From positions 106,531-170,530 of the forward strand of contig NZ_NGJT01000003.1 in NCBI RefSeq assembly GCF_003950315.1: 64,000 bases of DNA, written 5' to 3'. This DNA comes from Vagococcus bubulae (lineage in GTDB: Bacteria > Bacillota > Bacilli > Lactobacillales > Vagococcaceae). Under the pieces are notes generated by a model that was given only the letters and a program-made list of their open reading frames with translations, was not told where the DNA came from and did no database searches. Each line of letters begins with the position of its first letter. Positions within the stretch are counted from its first letter, which is position 1. The position numbers were made by a program, and so were the translations under genes. Below are positions 33,955 to 42,785 of the stretch, one piece after another.

Positions 33955-34350
33955 CTATTTAGGTGCTAAATCCCACTTCATATTTAATAAATAAGTCTGG
34001 TGGTACTTTTGACTTAACTCTTTTAAAAAAATTTCTAATTCTTTACTGTTTAAAGGTGTGGTTTCAATTAAATCTTTGTATTGTTTTTTTTCATCAATGG
34101 TCGCAACCTTTTTAAAATAACCCCAAATATGTTGATATGCAACAGTCAATGTTTTATCTGTTGGTTGATAAGTGGCTAACTCTGATAACGTATTTTTATA
34201 TTGGGTATGTTTTTCTTGCGTCCATTGATTGCCTTTAGCTAGTAAACGGATATCATTATACGCTTGTTGTGAACGAGACATGATCCAATATTTATGTTTA
34301 GCCCAAGATGTCTGAAATTCTTTTAATAATTGCTTATCTACCTGTTCCAT
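33955..34350 (-). CDS. YbgA (DUF1722) family protein
   Basis: A 131-residue cytoplasmic protein with the DUF1722/YbgA pattern: WAKHKYWIMSRS near the N-terminus, a middle HIWGYFKK, and YLLNMKWD at the C-terminus. The domain is also found fused to DUF523 in other bacteria. Its molecular function is not settled; E. coli ybgA lies beside the photolyase gene phr, but no photolyase gene is present here. A GGAGAGAG site precedes the ATG. It is monocistronic. Confidence 0.88.
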   Translation of the reverse strand: MEQVDKQLLKEFQTSWAKHKYWIMSRSQQAYNDIRLLAKGNQWTQEKHTQYKNTLSELATYQPTDKTLTVAYQHIWGYFKKVATIDEKKQYKDLIETTPLNSKELEIFLKELSQKYHQTYLLNMKWDLAPK

Positions 34351-34438
34351 ATACTCTCTCCTATCTTTTCATTGGTTTTACCCCTATATTAAGGTATATT
34401 ATAAAAGCGAAGACAAATCAATTAAAAGAGGTGATACT

Positions 34439-34576
34439 ATGGGAAAATACCAATTAGATCAAAAAGGAAAAACAGCTGTTTCTAAATATCATGAAAAACA
34501 AACACCACATAAAATCGACAAAAAAGAGCAACTTGCTAAATTGCGTGACAGTTACATGAAGAATAAAAAGAAATAG
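34439..34576 (+). CDS. Small basic conserved protein (45 residues)
   Basis: A 45-residue lysine-rich protein (MGKYQLDQKGKTAVSKYHE start, ending MKNKKK). AAAGAGGTGAT is well placed before the ATG. I recall similar short lysine-rich open frames in enterococci, but no function is known. There are no cysteines and no membrane segment. It precedes another small basic protein gene on the same strand. Confidence 0.65.
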   Translation: MGKYQLDQKGKTAVSKYHEKQTPHKIDKKEQLAKLRDSYMKNKKK

Positions 34577-34697
34577 AGATAACAAGTAGCCTAAAATTTG
34601 GCTGCTTGTTTTTTCGTTAATCTAACCTTCTCACTATTTCATTCGACTTTCTATAAAAATATATAGTATAATTAAAAAAAGCATTGGAGGGATTTTT

Positions 34698-34907
34698 ATG
34701 TCAGAGAAAAAGTTATTGAAGTCAGAGAAAATCCGTATGAAAAATGATCAGTTAAGAGCTCAAGGAGTTAACTTAGAGAAAAAATGGGGGAAAAATCTTG
34801 TTAACAGTGGGCTAAGTTCAAGTGCAATGGCAGGTTCTCCTGGAACAAATCCAACAAATTTAGAAATTAAAGAAATGAACTCATTAGAAAACGTTCATGA
34901 AAAATAA
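34698..34907 (+). CDS. Small conserved hypothetical protein (69 residues)
   Basis: A 69-residue soluble protein, basic in the N-terminal half (MSEKKLLKSEKIRMKNDQL) with a Ser/Gly/Pro/Asn-rich middle (SSSAMAGSPGTNPTN). TTGGAGGG precedes the ATG at 34698 and a strong terminator follows the stop. No known domain is recognisable. The close spacing and shared strand suggest it may share regulation with the 45-residue gene upstream. Confidence 0.7.
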   Translation: MSEKKLLKSEKIRMKNDQLRAQGVNLEKKWGKNLVNSGLSSSAMAGSPGTNPTNLEIKEMNSLENVHEK

Positions 34908-34925
34908 TCAGTTTATTCAAACACC

Positions 34926-34977
34926 AAAAAGCATCTATAAAATCAGATAATCATTCCTGATTTCATAGATGCTTTTT
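34926..34977. terminator. Bidirectional terminator
   Basis: AAAAAGCATCTAT-AAATCAG arm with its complement (34926-34946 and 34957-34977), one bulge, between convergent small genes. Confidence 0.92.
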
Positions 34978-34998
34978 CTATTTCTATTCATAACCATT

Positions 34999-35163
34999 CT
35001 ACTTTTGATTATACTCATCTAATTCTTTTAATTTTTCAACAAATTCTTGATAAAGAGAAGTTGTCCATTCTGATTCAAAATCATCAACATAGCCCTTTTC
35101 TTTTTCTTGTTTCATTTTATTTACTTCTGTTGTGTAATAAGAAATCAATTCTTTAATTTCCAT
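34999..35163 (-). CDS. Small acidic hypothetical protein (54 residues)
   Basis: A 54-residue helical, charged protein (MEIKELISYYTTEVNKMK start, ending KELDEYNQK). AGGGGATG lies upstream at slightly long spacing. Codon use looks coding and it is convergent with the 69-residue gene across a terminator. It resembles short cytoplasmic helical proteins; I cannot name a family. Confidence 0.6.
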   Translation of the reverse strand: MEIKELISYYTTEVNKMKQEKEKGYVDDFESEWTTSLYQEFVEKLKELDEYNQK

Positions 35164-35290
35164 GCTGTGTCATCCCCTAAAATGGTTATTCTCTTTTTAT
35201 ATTATCTTGTTTCATTTTTTAAAGTAGGTCAATTTTTGGATTTTTATAACCATTTTTTGACCTATTCATTTTAAAATAGGATGATTTATA

Positions 35291-35983
35291 TTATGAATTA
35301 AATCGATAACCACTTCCCCAAACTGTTTCAATTGGAAAATTTTGAACACCCTGTTGCTTTAGTTTTTCTCTAATTCGCTTAATGTGTACAGTGATTGTGG
35401 ATACGTCACTATAAAAAACATCTTGTTCCCAAATCATTTCAAACAATTTCTCTTTACTCCAAACAGTATTTGGGTGTGTCACTAGAAAAAGTAATAATGA
35501 AAATTCTTTCGTGGTAAAAATTACTTCTTCATTATTAATAAAAACTTTTCTAGCAGATGAGTCAATCGCAACATTATCAATTTTTATCACATTTTTTTCT
35601 GTAGAGGATTGGTTAGTCAACATAGTAAAACGAGATAAATGAGCTTTTACACGGGCAACTAACTCATTTGGACTAAATGGTTTAATCATGTAATCATCTG
35701 CACCTAATCCTAAGCCTCTTATTTTATCAATGTCTTCTGTTTTTGCAGAAACCATTATGATAGGAATTTGTTTCTTTAAACGTATTTGCTTACATATTTC
35801 AAATCCATCCATATTTGGTAACATAATATCTAGAATAACCAAATCATATTCGCCATTTATCGCCTCATCCAGTCCTTTTTTTCCATCATGTTCTACATGA
35901 ACGTCAAACTCGTTAATTTCAAGATAATCTTTTTGTAAACTTGCGATACTCTCATCATCTTCAATAATTAATACATGACTCAT
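35291..35983 (-). CDS. OmpR/PhoB-family response regulator
   Basis: A 230-residue response regulator. The receiver domain has the acidic pair EDDES, the phosphoacceptor LVILDIMLPNMDG (Asp about residue 52) and switch lysine MIKPFSPNEL. The C-terminal winged helix ends VHIKRIREKLKQ...VWGSGYRF. The ATG at 35983 (MSHVLIIEDD) with AAAGGAGC is used; longer frames begin inside the kinase gene. It overlaps the kinase by 23 bp, with the kinase first. The likely target includes the divergent double-DUF4822 lipoprotein, by position. Confidence 0.95.
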   Translation of the reverse strand: MSHVLIIEDDESIASLQKDYLEINEFDVHVEHDGKKGLDEAINGEYDLVILDIMLPNMDGFEICKQIRLKKQIPIIMVSAKTEDIDKIRGLGLGADDYMIKPFSPNELVARVKAHLSRFTMLTNQSSTEKNVIKIDNVAIDSSARKVFINNEEVIFTTKEFSLLLFLVTHPNTVWSKEKLFEMIWEQDVFYSDVSTITVHIKRIREKLKQQGVQNFPIETVWGSGYRFNS

Positions 35984-37466
35984 TGTTATCTGCTCCTTTT
36001 TTCTTTGGTAGAATAATTTGCATCTTAGTCCATTCTTTTTCTTCACTGGTTACAGAGACGTCTCCTCCATGTTGCTTAATAATATATTCTACAATACTTA
36101 AACCTAATCCTGATCCTTTTGTAGAAGGGGTTCTTGACTCATCTCCTCTGTAAAATCGGTGAAAAGCTTTATTCGCTTGTTCTTTTGTCATGCCTATTCC
36201 ATTATCTATTACCTCGATAATGATAGATTGTTCTGTGTTAATTAAAGATAAACTTATCTTAGGTATTTCTTTTGTCCAATCTAAAAATTTCAAGCTATTT
36301 TGAATAATATTAGTCAATGCTCGGTGAAATTGAATAGTATCTATCTCATAATAAATGGCTTCTTCAGGTAAATTTAATGTCCATTCAACCTCTTCTTCAA
36401 CCAAATAATCTTCCATAAATTCTTGTATAAAGCTTGTCAAATTAATCTGTTCATAATGGAAAAGAACGGCATCCATATCAAATTTTGAATATAAAAATAA
36501 TTCTTCGATTAACTCATTCAAACTTTGAGATTTTTTATAAATCGTTTGTAAGTATCGTTGTTTTTTCTCTTCTGTGTTCGCTACACCATCAAGCATTCCC
36601 TCAACATACCCCATAATAGAAGTAATCGGTGTTTTTAAATCATGTGAGATATTAGCGATGAGTTCTTTACGATTATCTTCATACTGCTTACTAAGCTTCT
36701 CTGCTTTTTCTAATTCAATCCACATATTTTTAAAGCTTACTTGCAAACGTTCAACTTCTCGCACAATATTTTTTTCTGGAAATTGTTCGATTGTTTCAGA
36801 TAAATTATCCGATTCTTTCACAAAATAAGTGGCTTCTTCTAAGTGTTCAATAGGTTGAATAATTGTTTTTTTCAAACGATGAATAATTAAAGAAGCTATC
36901 AATACGGCTAAAAGGATAATGAACAGGATTAACCATATCCCCCATTTGGTGAAGAACTCTAACAAATTGCTTTCTCTCTTTAAAATAATCATGCTGCCGT
37001 ATTTGCCATCCTTATACAAAAAATCCGATTTAATATAGTGGTACATCCGTCCAGCATTATCTAGTGTTCCTACTGGCTCAAAATTATTTATTTCATAATC
37101 GGGAGCATGAACCTTTAGAGACTTTTCAACTAAACCATCTGAATAATAGGAAAAATCATCTCCTTTTCGAATCACAACATAAAGATTTTTTTCTTCTATT
37201 GTTTTGATTAATTGTGTCACGTTATCAGCTAAAGGAAGCATTAGTTGATCAGGATTTTCTTGTATTAAATGGTCTAATCCTAAATAACTATTCTTTTCAT
37301 CCATTGTCAATGACCGTTGTGTGGTAATCATTTTATAAATCGTTGTAATATTTGGTACTTTACCTAAAGCAACATAAAAAACTAATGAGATAATGAGAAA
37401 AAGAGATGCCATCGTAATCATAATGGCACTTATATAAGAATACATAAAACGTTTTTTTATCGTCAT
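35961..37466 (-). CDS. Membrane sensor histidine kinase
   Basis: A 501-residue kinase. Two membrane helices (about 12-34 and 173-195) flank an extracellular sensor domain of about 140 residues. A HAMP linker follows, then HisKA with the phosphoacceptor ANISHDLKTPITSIMGYVEG (His about residue 268) and HATPase_c motifs NIIQNSLKF, DNGIGM and GSGLGLSI. It pairs with the overlapping response regulator gene downstream. GAGGAGGCC precedes the ATG. The signal is unknown; its neighbours suggest envelope stress. Confidence 0.95.
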   Translation of the reverse strand: MTIKKRFMYSYISAIMITMASLFLIISLVFYVALGKVPNITTIYKMITTQRSLTMDEKNSYLGLDHLIQENPDQLMLPLADNVTQLIKTIEEKNLYVVIRKGDDFSYYSDGLVEKSLKVHAPDYEINNFEPVGTLDNAGRMYHYIKSDFLYKDGKYGSMIILKRESNLLEFFTKWGIWLILFIILLAVLIASLIIHRLKKTIIQPIEHLEEATYFVKESDNLSETIEQFPEKNIVREVERLQVSFKNMWIELEKAEKLSKQYEDNRKELIANISHDLKTPITSIMGYVEGMLDGVANTEEKKQRYLQTIYKKSQSLNELIEELFLYSKFDMDAVLFHYEQINLTSFIQEFMEDYLVEEEVEWTLNLPEEAIYYEIDTIQFHRALTNIIQNSLKFLDWTKEIPKISLSLINTEQSIIIEVIDNGIGMTKEQANKAFHRFYRGDESRTPSTKGSGLGLSIVEYIIKQHGGDVSVTSEEKEWTKMQIILPKKKGADNNESCINY

Positions 37467-37640
37467 AACAGGCCTCCTCTTTCATTCTAGTGTAGCCTAT
37501 TAAGCTTATTTTATAAACAGATTTATCGAATCGTTCATATTGATTCATTTTTCATTAATAATAGTTCACTTGTAGTTTATTTGGTGTTTATTTTTAACCC
37601 CTATACTAAGGTTATAGATAACAAGAGGAGGACACATATT

Positions 37641-38624
37641 ATGAAAAGAAAAGTATATACAGTATTATTTACGACAGCCCTAACAGGAGCCCTTCTTACA
37701 GGATGCTCGACAGGTAATCAAACTTCAAATTCTAGTGAGTCTACGTCATCTCAGTCAAGTACAACAACTGATTCTTCTAAAAAAGATGGGGTAGCAAAAG
37801 ATGACTCGAAAGGCGGGAAGTATACTTCTATCCTATCATCTACTAATTGGCAAGGAACTGTTGTAAAAGATGCAAAAGGGCAAGATTTGACAAAAGAAAA
37901 TTCAGAATTTATTGGTTTAGCTAAATACGATGCAGAAACTGGATACTATGAATTTTTTGATAAAGAAACTGGGGAAACTCGGGGTGATGAGGGAACATTT
38001 TTTATTACAAATGACGGAAACAAACGTATCCTAATCTCTAGTACTAAAAATTATCAAGCAGTCGTTGAATTAACAGAAGTAAGCGACGAGTTATTTACTT
38101 ATAAACGTATGGGAAAAGATAAAGAAGGAAATGAGGTAGAAGTCTTCGTTCAACACATTCCCTATGACAAAGAGTTAAGCTTTACTAAAGGTCGTGAAGA
38201 GCTAACCACCGAAACAGGAACAATTGAAACTAATATTCCCGGAGACACTATTTTAGGAGAAACATTATGGAATGGAACAAAAGTTTATGATGAAAATGGT
38301 AATGACTTAACGGAAGAAAATAATATGTTTATCAGCTTAGCAAAATTTGATGCATCAAATAATCAATATGAATTTTTTGATATTGACACTGGAGAGTCTA
38401 AAGGCGATTTTGGTTACTTTAAAGTCATTGATCATAATAAACTACGCACCCATGTCTCAATTGGGGAAAATAAATATGGCGCTGTATTAGAAATAACAGA
38501 ATTAAATGATAAAAAATTTACTTACAAACGTACTGGTAAAGATAAAGATGGGAAAGAAGTAACCGTCTTTGTGGAACATACTCCCTATTCTGGAGAATAT
38601 AATCCAACCTTTACATTCGAATAA
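37641..38624 (+). CDS. Lipoprotein with two DUF4822 domains
   Basis: A 327-residue lipoprotein (lipobox LLTGC, residue 22) with a Ser/Thr-rich linker and two tandem copies of DUF4822. Each copy has the pattern STNWQGT...GLAKYDAETGYYEFFD...YKRMGKDKEGNEVEVFV; copy 1 spans about residues 65-185 and copy 2 about 205-325. Function is unknown. The ATG at 37641, after AGAGGAGGAC, is chosen over 37581. It is divergent from the kinase gene, so it is a likely target of that two-component system. Confidence 0.9.
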   Translation: MKRKVYTVLFTTALTGALLTGCSTGNQTSNSSESTSSQSSTTTDSSKKDGVAKDDSKGGKYTSILSSTNWQGTVVKDAKGQDLTKENSEFIGLAKYDAETGYYEFFDKETGETRGDEGTFFITNDGNKRILISSTKNYQAVVELTEVSDELFTYKRMGKDKEGNEVEVFVQHIPYDKELSFTKGREELTTETGTIETNIPGDTILGETLWNGTKVYDENGNDLTEENNMFISLAKFDASNNQYEFFDIDTGESKGDFGYFKVIDHNKLRTHVSIGENKYGAVLEITELNDKKFTYKRTGKDKDGKEVTVFVEHTPYSGEYNPTFTFE

Positions 38625-38630
38625 AGAGAA

Positions 38631-38660
38631 AACCCATCATGTTGTATCATGGTGGGTTAT
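38631..38660. terminator. Bidirectional terminator
   Basis: AACCCATCATG / CATGGTGGGTT stem, with one wobble pair, between convergent lipoprotein genes. Confidence 0.82.
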
Positions 38661-39115
38661 TTGTTCTTTATTAAAATTTCTGTTGAGTTCTTTATATTTT
38701 CCAGATAAGATACATCTTTTATTTTACCTACCCTTGTGTATGGATACTTTGTTTCATGCGTTTCATAAAATATAACCAATGTGTTATTTCCAAACAACGT
38801 GATATCACCTTTTTCAATTACCCCTATATTTTCAGATTTCATAGAGAGTTCCAATGGCAAGTTAGTAAACCATTCGTTACCATTTAATTCATGAAGTGAT
38901 AATGACAGAGGTAAATAGTCTTGTAATTCCTTAACTATTTCTTGATTAACAATAAGTAGTTCTATGTCTTCACCATCACTTTGTAGTAATAACTCTTCAC
39001 TTTGTTTTATATCCTGTGATTGAATCATCTCTTCTCCTGTATCATTAAGTACTTGCTCGCAACCTGTTAATATAATTAACAGAAACATAAGTAAACCTAT
39101 TTTAGCTTGTTTCAT
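38657..39115 (-). CDS. Lipoprotein with cyclophilin-like fold (DUF369-type)
   Basis: A 152-residue lipoprotein (LTGC lipobox about residue 19) followed by a small beta-barrel domain of the cyclophilin-like family: LPLSLSLHELNGNEWF...GDITLFGNNTLVIFYETHETKYPYTRVGKI. Similar secreted proteins occur beside SDR oxidoreductases. Its activity is unknown. The start at 39115 or 39118 overlaps the upstream acetyltransferase gene, so it belongs to the SDR-acetyltransferase operon. Confidence 0.8.
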   Translation of the reverse strand: MKQAKIGLLMFLLIILTGCEQVLNDTGEEMIQSQDIKQSEELLLQSDGEDIELLIVNQEIVKELQDYLPLSLSLHELNGNEWFTNLPLELSMKSENIGVIEKGDITLFGNNTLVIFYETHETKYPYTRVGKIKDVSYLENIKNSTEILIKNK

Positions 39116-39677
39116 CATTAATCAATCTCTTTACTTTCCTAGCAGGTGTTCCTGACACAACAACATTATCCTCTACATCTTTTGTCACTGTTGAATCTGC
39201 AGCAACAATACTATTTTCACCAATTGTCACACCTGGTAACACTGTGACATTCGCACCTATCCATGCATTTCGTTTAACCAAAATAGGTTTTACTGATAAT
39301 CCTCTTCGTCGATGGACATCTTGTATATGATTGACTGTGATTAGTCGACTCATTGGACCAATCAGCACATCGTCTTCTAGTGTAATCCCTCCTAAATCAA
39401 CGAACATCACATTTTGATTAATGAATACTCTCTCCCCAAATATAATATGACAACCAAAATCAGTATAAAACGGAAGAGAAATATGAGCTGTTGATGGAAT
39501 TTTTTTTCTGGTTATTTTTTCTAACGCTTTATGAACATCAGCTTGTTCCTTGTAAGACTGATTTAATTCCATCACAAGGCGTTCATTCTCTCCTTTTGCC
39601 CGATGAATTTGTTCATATAGTTCCGTTCCTTTATCAATTTCTTTTCCTTGAATACTTGTTAATAAATCTGATACCAT
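39102..39677 (-). CDS. Maltose/galactoside O-acetyltransferase-like hexapeptide protein
   Basis: A 191-residue left-handed beta-helix acetyltransferase of the LacA/Maa type, acetyl-CoA dependent. It has GCHIIFGERVFINQNVMFVD, GPMSRLITVNHIQDVHRR (with the catalytic histidine) and repeat coils NAWIGANVTVLPGVTIGE and VVAADSTVTKDV, ending PARKVKRL. The ATG at 39677 after AAAGGAG is chosen over an upstream codon. It lies 18 bp after the SDR gene stop. The acceptor sugar is unknown. Confidence 0.9.
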   Translation of the reverse strand: MVSDLLTSIQGKEIDKGTELYEQIHRAKGENERLVMELNQSYKEQADVHKALEKITRKKIPSTAHISLPFYTDFGCHIIFGERVFINQNVMFVDLGGITLEDDVLIGPMSRLITVNHIQDVHRRRGLSVKPILVKRNAWIGANVTVLPGVTIGENSIVAADSTVTKDVEDNVVVSGTPARKVKRLINDETS

Positions 39678-39694
39678 CCTAATTTTTCTCCTTT

Positions 39695-40441
39695 CTACCA
39701 AGGTTGTGTTGTCGGTCCTACAGTAAATTCCGTCACATTAACATCGTCAGGCTGATCAATAGCAAAGGCTACAATACGTGCAATACTATCAGGTGAAATA
39801 CCATATTGAGCATACATTTGTTGAAAATCATTTAATACTTTTTCTGAACTGATAGTGGATAATAATTCTGTGTTTATTGCAGCTGGATAGATGGTACTCG
39901 TACGGATATTTGTCCCTTCCTCTGCTGATTCCATCCTCAACACTTCCATTAAATCTCGAATCGCCCATTTTGTTGCACCATAAACAGCTCCACCAGGATA
40001 AGCTTTCAATCCAGCAACTGAAGAGGTTGTAATAATCTGACCTGATTTTTGTTTGATAAATTCAGGTAAGATAGCTTCAATTCCGTTTAAAACGCCTTTT
40101 AAATTCACATCAATCATTTGATTCCATTCGGTCATTTTTAATTCAGATAATCTAGAATTAGGCATTAGTCCCGCATTTAAAAACATAACATCAACTTTTC
40201 CATAAACTTTTTTTGCTAATTCAACTAGGGAAGTATTATCTTGTGGTTTTGTCACATCCATTACTTGAAAGACTGCTTCTCCTCCTTGATTTAAAATTGT
40301 TTGTTGTACAGTTCTTAATTTTTCTTCTCTCCTTGCTCCTAAAACAAGTTTGGCTCCTTTTTTTGCTAAAAGATATGCGGTTTCTTCTCCAATACCTGAT
40401 GATGCCCCTGTTATAATGACAACTTTTTCTTTAATAGCCAT
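39695..40441 (-). CDS. Short-chain dehydrogenase/reductase
   Basis: A 248-residue classical SDR. The NADP motif TGASSGIGEETA (about residue 11), NAGLMPNSRL, the catalytic Ser in ITTSSVAGL and the YxxxK pair YGATKWA are intact. It is close to YdfG-like oxidoreductases annotated as SDRs linked to LysR regulators. AGGAGGAATG precedes the ATG at 40441. It is the first gene of a three-gene operon divergent from a LysR regulator. The substrate is unknown. Confidence 0.93.
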   Translation of the reverse strand: MAIKEKVVIITGASSGIGEETAYLLAKKGAKLVLGARREEKLRTVQQTILNQGGEAVFQVMDVTKPQDNTSLVELAKKVYGKVDVMFLNAGLMPNSRLSELKMTEWNQMIDVNLKGVLNGIEAILPEFIKQKSGQIITTSSVAGLKAYPGGAVYGATKWAIRDLMEVLRMESAEEGTNIRTSTIYPAAINTELLSTISSEKVLNDFQQMYAQYGISPDSIARIVAFAIDQPDDVNVTEFTVGPTTQPW

Positions 40442-40556
40442 CAATCATTCCTCCTATTTTTCTTGTTAAATATAGTATAATCTGTTAATTTAACTATGTA
40501 TAATATCTATATTTAATAGTTAAATATAGATAAAAATTATAGGAGAGTGTTTCCAT

Positions 40557-41426
40557 ATGGAATTAAGAGTTTTAACTTATTTTTTAACTGTTGCCAAAGA
40601 AAAAAATATTAGTCGTGCTGCTAAAGTATTACATTTATCTCAGCCAACTCTTTCAAAACAATTGAAAGAATTGGAAAACGAATTAGGTGTCACTCTTTTT
40701 ACTCGTGGAAATCGTGAAATCACCTTAACAGAAGAAGGGAATTATCTTAAACAACGTGGAGAAGAAATTTTATCCCTTGTTCAATCAACTACTTCGAATT
40801 TAATGAGTGAAGATGTCATTGGTGGACAACTAATGATTGGAAGTGGTGAAACTAGAGGGTTCCAGATTGTTGCATCCGTAGTAAATGAGATGCATAGGGA
40901 ATACCCCTCTATTAAATGTAATCTTTATAGTGGAAATGCTGATGAGATTACTCGAAAAATAGATGAAGGATTACTTGATTTTGGTTTAGTGATTGATCCT
41001 GTTCAAAAAGAAAAATACGATTGTTTTAAATTACCATACAATGAAACTTGGGGAGTATTGTTAAATAAGGAACACCCTTTAGCTTCTAATGTAGCACTCA
41101 CTGCAGACAATCTTCTGACAATTCCTTTGTTTATTTCTAACCAAGCTATGGTAGAAAATCAAATAAAAGAATGGCAAGGAAATAATATTCCTTTAAATAT
41201 CATTGGTTTTTATAATTTATTATACAATGCTTCTCTTTTATGTCATGATCCAACTGTTGGTATTCTTTGTATTGATGGAATTATCAACACAACTAATACT
41301 GACTTATGTTTTGTTGAACTCTCCCCAAAATTGCAAGCATTTCTTAATTTAATTTGGAAAAAAGATACAGTTCTATCCAATACTGCTAAAATGTTTTTAA
41401 AAAAAATAGAAAATATCCAACTTTAA
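40557..41426 (+). CDS. LysR-family transcriptional regulator
   Basis: A 289-residue LysR regulator. The N-terminal helix-turn-helix KNISRAAKVLHLSQPTLSKQLKELENELGV... fits the family (about residues 17-50), followed by an effector domain (GGQLMIGSGETRGFQ). It is divergent from the SDR operon, with a 115-bp intergenic region containing ATATTTAACTAT-like repeats (ATTTAATAGTTAAATAT around 40510-40530) that could be the T-N11-A operator. GAGAGTG lies upstream of the ATG. Confidence 0.94.
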   Translation: MELRVLTYFLTVAKEKNISRAAKVLHLSQPTLSKQLKELENELGVTLFTRGNREITLTEEGNYLKQRGEEILSLVQSTTSNLMSEDVIGGQLMIGSGETRGFQIVASVVNEMHREYPSIKCNLYSGNADEITRKIDEGLLDFGLVIDPVQKEKYDCFKLPYNETWGVLLNKEHPLASNVALTADNLLTIPLFISNQAMVENQIKEWQGNNIPLNIIGFYNLLYNASLLCHDPTVGILCIDGIINTTNTDLCFVELSPKLQAFLNLIWKKDTVLSNTAKMFLKKIENIQL

Positions 41427-41484
41427 ACCTCTTAAATACTATCGCCTAACCCCGAATTCTTAACATTTTAGTCATTCAATCAAA

Positions 41485-41537
41485 AAACACTCTCTTCTAT
41501 TGTTGGTAACTACCAACAACAATAGCAGAGAGTGTTT
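41485..41537. terminator. Strong bidirectional terminator
   Basis: AACACTCTC...CTATTGTTGGT with its complement around AACT, one or two bulges, between convergent LysR and lipoprotein genes. Confidence 0.9.
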
Positions 41538-41581
41538 ATCAACTTAATTAAATGACTATTTGTTTTTCTAGTTTTCCACCT

Positions 41582-42634
41582 TTACCAGCTTTTCGAAATA
41601 TCTATATTTTCTTTTAATTCTTGATAAGTTTGATAAGATGGATGCTTTTGTAGTTCTTGATTATTGATATCTAACGTTTGCTTTTCTTTAATTTCTTCAG
41701 TTAGTTTATCCGCAAAATTAATAAACTCATTTTTAGTCGCTTTATTATAATCTAATGAATAATACTTAGATTGACGATAGTAAGGTTTTAGAGCATCTTC
41801 TGTCATTTTTTCTGGTTCATCTGCGAAATATTCATCATACTTAACCTCTGTGATTTTATCGTTTGTCGTCACTACTTGTAATCGTCCTATTAATCCATTC
41901 GACATTTCTTTAGCGTAACCAAAATATTTATTTTCATATGGTTCTCGTATCCAATCTTGCATTTGCTCTGCTAATGGCATAAATCCTGCACGAGCTGATG
42001 TAGAAGAACCTTTTACAGTTAAGAAATCTCCTGTCACACGATTTTCATCTCTCATTTGTTGCTCTAAAAATGTGATGCCATTAACCACAGTGACAAGCGT
42101 TTCATCTGTTCGTGTATTATCTGCTTGAAAAAAGGCATAGTCTGACAACCGTTTATTTGCACTAGCATATTTAGGTTCATAATAACTATCACTAGCAAAC
42201 TCAGTAAACTCAACATCTAAAATATCATGTGTCTTTGGGTCTGTTACCACTTCAACAATCCCATAGTTATTTCCTTGAAATAGGCCTTCATTTTTATAAT
42301 AATACCCCTCAAGTAATCCTAATGGTGGTTGATTTGACCAAAACATTTTTTTCATTTTTTCTTCTTTTGTATAAATAGCTGGAGGCGTGGAACCAAATGT
42401 TGTTTGCGTCGCTCCTGTTACAACGTCATAAGTATATTCATGTTCATCAAATAAGACAGCATTCTCTTTATCAGATGTTTCTTGCGTTTTAGATGAGCTA
42501 TTACTGACAACAACTTGTTTTTCTTCCATTTTTTCACTCGTTGTTTGCGTTGTTTGGTTAGCTTTATTTCCTGAACAACCAACTAATATTAAACTACTTA
42601 ATGCCATCATCCAATATTTAGAGGTTAATCTCAT
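41582..42634 (-). CDS. Secreted lipoprotein, possibly FMN-binding
   Basis: A 350-residue lipoprotein (ILVGC lipobox about residue 20). A Thr/Glu/Lys linker is followed by VVTGATQTTFGS, which resembles the flavinylation motif of FMN-binding (FMN_bind) proteins, and by two blocks (GLFQGNNYGIVEVVTD, IGRLQVVTT...VKYDEYFAD) that resemble the two halves of duplicated FMN-bind domains; VKGSSTSARAGF resembles a second, altered motif. This suggests an extracellular electron-transfer flavoprotein or pheromone-precursor relative, but homology is not certain. ATG at 42634 with AAAGAG is preferred to the TTG at 42643. Confidence 0.7.
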   Translation of the reverse strand: MRLTSKYWMMALSSLILVGCSGNKANQTTQTTSEKMEEKQVVVSNSSSKTQETSDKENAVLFDEHEYTYDVVTGATQTTFGSTPPAIYTKEEKMKKMFWSNQPPLGLLEGYYYKNEGLFQGNNYGIVEVVTDPKTHDILDVEFTEFASDSYYEPKYASANKRLSDYAFFQADNTRTDETLVTVVNGITFLEQQMRDENRVTGDFLTVKGSSTSARAGFMPLAEQMQDWIREPYENKYFGYAKEMSNGLIGRLQVVTTNDKITEVKYDEYFADEPEKMTEDALKPYYRQSKYYSLDYNKATKNEFINFADKLTEEIKEKQTLDINNQELQKHPSYQTYQELKENIDISKSW

Positions 42635-42785
42635 ACGTATCAACTCTTTTCTTTGACTTATTTTATAATACTTATGATACTAAATATTAATAAACTAGAG
42701 ATGACATCAGCATTAATTATTCTAACATTTTATAAACAACTATGAACAAAAAAACCATTCCATACTTAAAACATTGATAATGGGG

